A stretch of 7,099 bases of DNA from Candidatus Woesebacteria bacterium (GTDB lineage Bacteria; Patescibacteriota; Microgenomatia; UBA8517), in NCBI GenBank assembly GCA_027327685.1, contig DAHVYL010000033.1, forward strand, positions 1 through 7,099. The letters are read 5' to 3'. A model generated the notes under the pieces. That model worked only from the letters and a program-made list of their open reading frames with translations. It did not search any database and was not told the origin of the DNA. A program made the position numbers and the translations under genes. Of the stretch, positions 4,218 through 7,099 are shown one piece after another. The stretch's first letter is position 1, and each line of letters begins with the position of its first letter.

Positions 4218-6553
4218 GGCATTAGAATATCTTCCTGCGGGTTCTGGAGATCGAATTTGAGTGTCTTGAATTTTGGACCAAGACCATTAAGTTTGTATTC
4301 TTTATATTTTACGTCCCCGTTTGGTAGAAATTGGGCGATAATTAAGAGTGAATTGTTTGATTTTGGCAGTAAATTTAACTTGTAATTTCCCGGCCTCGGA
4401 TTCATAAAACTCACCATACCGTCTTTGGCTACTTTTGTTTTTCCATTTTGATCCGTGACAAAAAAGCTTGCGGGGTTGGCTATTACGATAAGCGCTGAAT
4501 TTACTTTTGAGGCACTTGACAATAATGTCTGCTGATTGGAAATTTGAGGAGTTCCCAGAAATTCAAGAATTTTAGACATTCCTTCAATAGAATTTATTAG
4601 ACCTTCGTGGGTTTGGTTGATTGAGTAACTGGTATCTGCATTCGGTAGAATTGCACTATCTGCCAAAACTGTTCCATCTCCGTCGGGTGAAAATATTTTC
4701 CCGGCAGGCTTCCCGTCTTCCCAATTGCCGAGCCTGGAATCTCTTTTATTGGGATCTTTTGTTCTGATGGTTTTCAGAGTTTCAAAGCCGGTTCCTGCTA
4801 TATAACCAAGCCGTACTCCCCAAGAATTGTCAGACAAATCTCTAAGCCATGTGTTTTGGTTATCCGGGTTAGTCGGAAGATAGAGTGTGGTGGTGTTGAT
4901 TTTTTGCAAATAGGGTTCGGTTGGCAGTAAATCTTTGAGCGATGGAATTGTATTTTGGATAGTATCCTTGTCAGCTGGGCCGATTCCGCCACAGTGCTTC
5001 AGATAAAGTGTAATCGCTATTTTTTCTATAAAATTGTCACTCCAGAGATTACCACTCTCCCATGGCGGATAGGCCAGGGCAGATCCTTTGTTTGGAGCAC
5101 CAATTGTTAAAAGATTTGAAAGCCTGCCCCCACTGGAATCTTCAAGATATCCTCTTCCAACAAGTCCTCCCATACTGTGTCCCACTAAATTTACTTTTTC
5201 ACCTTGAGTAGAGCTTTCATTTATATAGTTAGTCAATCTTTCGGAATTTGTAGAAACGGCTTGTCTCCAATCATAGTAAAAGGGTAGGGTAGTCCAACCT
5301 GAATCAGTTAGTGTTTGAATAATCGGATTATAGATATCCTCTGCAAAAGAAGATAAATTCCACTCCGAGGAGGTGTTATTTTGACATCCTAAAAAGGCTT
5401 CCGCATTCCAACTGGCTCCAAGACCGGGAACAAGAACAGTTTTGGTGACAGGGAGTGGGGTGGGATCAAGTGAAGTTACAACAATATTATCAAACCAAAC
5501 TTCAGTCGGGTAAATTGTGCCTGTTGTCTCTGAAAGTGCTATCCTTCCGGACAGGTGCGGGCCATTGTCATCCGTGTAGTCGATAGTTGGAGTAGTATCA
5601 TTCCCGAGAAAGACTTTTATCTCGTTGTTTACTACCTGTATCCTAAAATGTGTAGATGTGTTGTTCGGTAACGGAATTGGCGCGCCAACAAGATCTTCAG
5701 CAGAGGTGGTAGTGAATTTTTGCAGCCACATGTAATAAGAATACATATGCAATCCGTACCCTACTGGTAGATTAAGATTCGGAACAACGGTTGATCTTTG
5801 ATCGTTAACTCTAAAAAGAATATTTCTGTCTGCACCTTGTATGGGCAACATGTCAAAAGAGAATTCATAGTTAGTCCAATTAAAATCTCCACCCTGAACC
5901 TCAGCATATGAGGAGGCTATTGGGAGAATCAATCCGTAACGGTTGCTACCTTGGATATGTTGTCTAGTCCAAGCACCATCAATTATTTGCCATTGATAAC
6001 TTCTGTCTGTTTCAAAATCGTCCTGAAATAAAACTGGTCCATATATTGGAGTGGGTGTTGGGATTGGAATCGGTGTCAAAGTTGGTGAGGGGCTGGGTGC
6101 TGGAGTTTCATTTGTTAGAGTACAAACCGGATTACTACTATTCGCATCAAGCCCGGTAGCAATATAAACTTGGTTTATTTGAGAGACACCTGTGAATGTC
6201 CATATGGGATTAGGCATGGTCGCAGGCCAATTGTTTGAATTGCAACCCATGTCGTAACCTGTCCCACTTTTTATTCCGCACCACTTATCTTGCCAACTAT
6301 TATTGTAATCGTTCCATGTACCCAAATTCCACGAGCTCTCATTATCATTATTAGCTGAAGTTGGCTCTGTTGAAGTTGTGTCAAAGTAGATATGGGTGTA
6401 ATCCCATAAGTTAGGGTAGGTTACCATCTGGAAATACAAATTACCCTCCGAGTTCCATGTCCGATAAGTGCAAGAATAGTTTGCTCTAATAATCGAACTT
6501 GAAAAAATTAAAAGAAAAAATGAAGTTATTATAGAAATAAGAATCTTTCTCAT
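4214..6553 (-). CDS. Secreted multidomain LCAT-like alpha/beta hydrolase (predicted lipase/acyltransferase)
   Basis: The 779-residue product begins with a signal peptide (about 1-24, IIRA then N; no lipobox). Next come an unrecognised Trp/Asn-rich domain with Cys28, 92, 104 and 144 (about 25-148), a Pro/Thr/Ser linker (151-171), a LamG/DUF1080-like beta-sandwich (about 173-362, opening DDFETDRSYQW), and the catalytic alpha/beta hydrolase (about 370-668). The catalytic domain has the oxyanion segment VPGLGAS (375-381), the LCAT-type YDWR (427-430), the nucleophile Ser460 in GHSMGG, a probable acid Asp626 in DGDGTV, and His649 in QTHEG. A beta-rich tail (about 683-779) resembles an Ig-like domain. 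The family hydrolyses or transfers acyl chains of lipids; the actual substrate is unknown. The lectin-like domain may anchor it to a surface glycan. There is no C-terminal membrane anchor or sorting motif. The first ATG gives a complete signal peptide, without a Shine-Dalgarno sequence. The stop overlaps that of the preceding convergent gene. Confidence 0.85.
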   Translation of the reverse strand: MRKILISIITSFFLLIFSSSIIRANYSCTYRTWNSEGNLYFQMVTYPNLWDYTHIYFDTTSTEPTSANNDNESSWNLGTWNDYNNSWQDKWCGIKSGTGYDMGCNSNNWPATMPNPIWTFTGVSQINQVYIATGLDANSSNPVCTLTNETPAPSPSPTLTPIPIPTPTPIYGPVLFQDDFETDRSYQWQIIDGAWTRQHIQGSNRYGLILPIASSYAEVQGGDFNWTNYEFSFDMLPIQGADRNILFRVNDQRSTVVPNLNLPVGYGLHMYSYYMWLQKFTTTSAEDLVGAPIPLPNNTSTHFRIQVVNNEIKVFLGNDTTPTIDYTDDNGPHLSGRIALSETTGTIYPTEVWFDNIVVTSLDPTPLPVTKTVLVPGLGASWNAEAFLGCQNNTSSEWNLSSFAEDIYNPIIQTLTDSGWTTLPFYYDWRQAVSTNSERLTNYINESSTQGEKVNLVGHSMGGLVGRGYLEDSSGGRLSNLLTIGAPNKGSALAYPPWESGNLWSDNFIEKIAITLYLKHCGGIGPADKDTIQNTIPSLKDLLPTEPYLQKINTTTLYLPTNPDNQNTWLRDLSDNSWGVRLGYIAGTGFETLKTIRTKDPNKRDSRLGNWEDGKPAGKIFSPDGDGTVLADSAILPNADTSYSINQTHEGLINSIEGMSKILEFLGTPQISNQQTLLSSASKVNSALIVIANPASFFVTDQNGKTKVAKDGMVSFMNPRPGNYKLNLLPKSNNSLLIIAQFLPNGDVKYKEYKLNGLGPKFKTLKFDLQNPQEDILMP

Positions 6554-6582
6554 GATATGTAAGTTTTTTATCGCTACAATTA

Positions 6583-6611
6583 GGTCTAAAACTTTTCAAG
6601 ATCTTTGTCAA
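6583..6611 (-). promoter_or_regulatory. Weak candidate promoter of the LCAT-like gene
   Basis: On the minus strand a perfect TTGACA (6606-6611) is followed at 17-nt spacing by TAGACC (6583-6588), which matches the -10 consensus at only three of six positions. The ATG at 6553 is about 29 nt from this -10. No better -10 was found in the divergent region, so the assignment rests mainly on the -35 box. Confidence 0.3.
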
Positions 6612-6662
6612 TATGCTATTTGGAAACCTTGAATATTCGAAACTGATTGAGATAATTGACAA

Positions 6663-6692
6663 TATACAACAGTCAATCATACAGGTTATAAT
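6663..6692 (+). promoter_or_regulatory. Predicted promoter of the methyltransferase gene, near-leaderless
   Basis: A perfect -10 TATAAT (6687-6692) lies 8 nt before the ATG at 6701, so the predicted mRNA leader is about 2 nt. The best -35 is TATACA (6663-6668, four of six matches) at 18-nt spacing; a perfect TTGACA at 6656-6661 is too far away (25 nt). A 6-bp inverted repeat, ATTGAC (6655-6660) and GTCAAT (6672-6677), flanks this -35. Confidence 0.55.
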
Positions 6693-6700
6693 AAATTCTC

Positions 6701-7099
6701 ATGGATACTAGAAAATTATACGAAATTTATCACAGAGATCGAAAAAACCAAAAGAGAATAATGTCGGAAAAAGATTTTACGTACAGGAATCTCTTATTTT
6801 TTTTGTCAAAATATGCGACCGGCAAGAAAAAAATATTGGACATTGGGTGCGGTGTTGGCGAAATAGATATTTATCTGGGGCGTTTAGGCCATGAGGTTTA
6901 TGGGGTAGACATATCTAAAAATGCCATTTCAAGCGCAAGAGAGAACGCTAGAAGACTCAAGGTGTCCGAAAATGTGAAGTTTTCGGCTGTCAATTTTTCG
7001 AATTCGGCTCCGAGAGGGTTGTACGATATAATTATTTGTTCAGAGGTTCTCGAGCATTTGGCTGATGACGATTTAGTTGTTAAAAAAATAAAAACCCTT
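6701..7099 (+). CDS. SAM-dependent class I methyltransferase, C-terminus beyond the window
   Basis: The frame from ATG 6701 stays open for 133 codons to the right edge, so the gene is truncated by the window. After a basic N-terminal segment (1-42) comes a Rossmann fold. SAM-binding motif I is LDIGCGVGE (46-54), the acidic residue ending strand 2 is Asp70 in GVDIS, and the motif around strand 4 reads CSEVLEHL (113-120). This is the pattern of the small-molecule methyltransferase group (UbiG/Methyltransf_11/25-like). The substrate cannot be read from the sequence. It is divergent from the LCAT-like gene and probably begins a separate unit that continues to the right. The start is supported by a TATAAT box 8 nt upstream; there is no Shine-Dalgarno sequence. 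Confidence 0.85.
   Translation, partial: MDTRKLYEIYHRDRKNQKRIMSEKDFTYRNLLFFLSKYATGKKKILDIGCGVGEIDIYLGRLGHEVYGVDISKNAISSARENARRLKVSENVKFSAVNFSNSAPRGLYDIIICSEVLEHLADDDLVVKKIKTL

Noticed and set aside
4798..4992. Minus-strand ORF of 64 codons
   Set aside because: It is an alternate frame inside the LCAT-like gene, with no motif or start signal.
6425..6445. GNLYFQM in the LCAT-like protein, similar to a TEV protease site
   Set aside because: A chance resemblance in a natural secreted protein; no sign of vector or tag sequence.
6486..6680. Minus-strand ORF of 64 codons overlapping the start of the LCAT-like gene
   Set aside because: It overlaps the signal-peptide coding region out of frame and spans the divergent promoter region; its composition reflects AT-rich DNA.

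Overview
The window looks like a piece of a small-genome bacterium of the Candidate Phyla Radiation (Patescibacteria), possibly of Microgenomates type. That placement is an inference from gene style: compact spacing (1-nt gaps, a 4-nt overlap of stop codons), no Shine-Dalgarno sequence before any gene, a CBS-less IMP dehydrogenase-family protein, a divergent L21 tail, and a large secreted hydrolase with low-complexity linkers. UGA is used as a normal stop (parB, guaB-like gene), so this is not one of the CPR lineages that recode UGA to glycine.

Layout. Positions 1-183 hold no secure gene; one short frame open from the left edge ends at 164. On the + strand follow rplU (220-522), rpmA (596-847) and parB (849-1697). 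rplU and rpmA each have their own sigma70-type promoter, and parB starts 1 nt after the rpmA stop. On the - strand lie lepB (1699-2262), converging on parB with a single base between the stops, and upstream of it a guaB/guaC-family gene (2310-3371). A short divergent region (3372-3476) carries the promoter of the guaB-like gene on one strand and that of a tRNA-Val(CAC) (3477-3550) on the other. One nucleotide after the tRNA begins a six-helix ferric-reductase-like heme membrane protein (3552-4217). Its TAA overlaps, inside a TTAA palindrome, the stop of a 779-residue secreted LCAT-like hydrolase on the - strand (4214-6553). After a 147-bp divergent region, a SAM-dependent methyltransferase (6701 onward) runs off the right edge.

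The genes are mostly housekeeping: ribosome (L21, L27), chromosome segregation (ParB), protein export (signal peptidase I) and purine nucleotide metabolism. The LCAT-like hydrolase carries a signal peptide that LepB could cleave. The most notable features are expression-related. Three promoters (rplU, lepB, methyltransferase) put the predicted transcription start within 0-2 nt of the ATG, implying leaderless mRNAs. The tRNA/membrane-protein junction suggests that 3' processing of the tRNA could itself create a leaderless mRNA. No mobile element, CRISPR array, rRNA or clear intrinsic terminator was seen.
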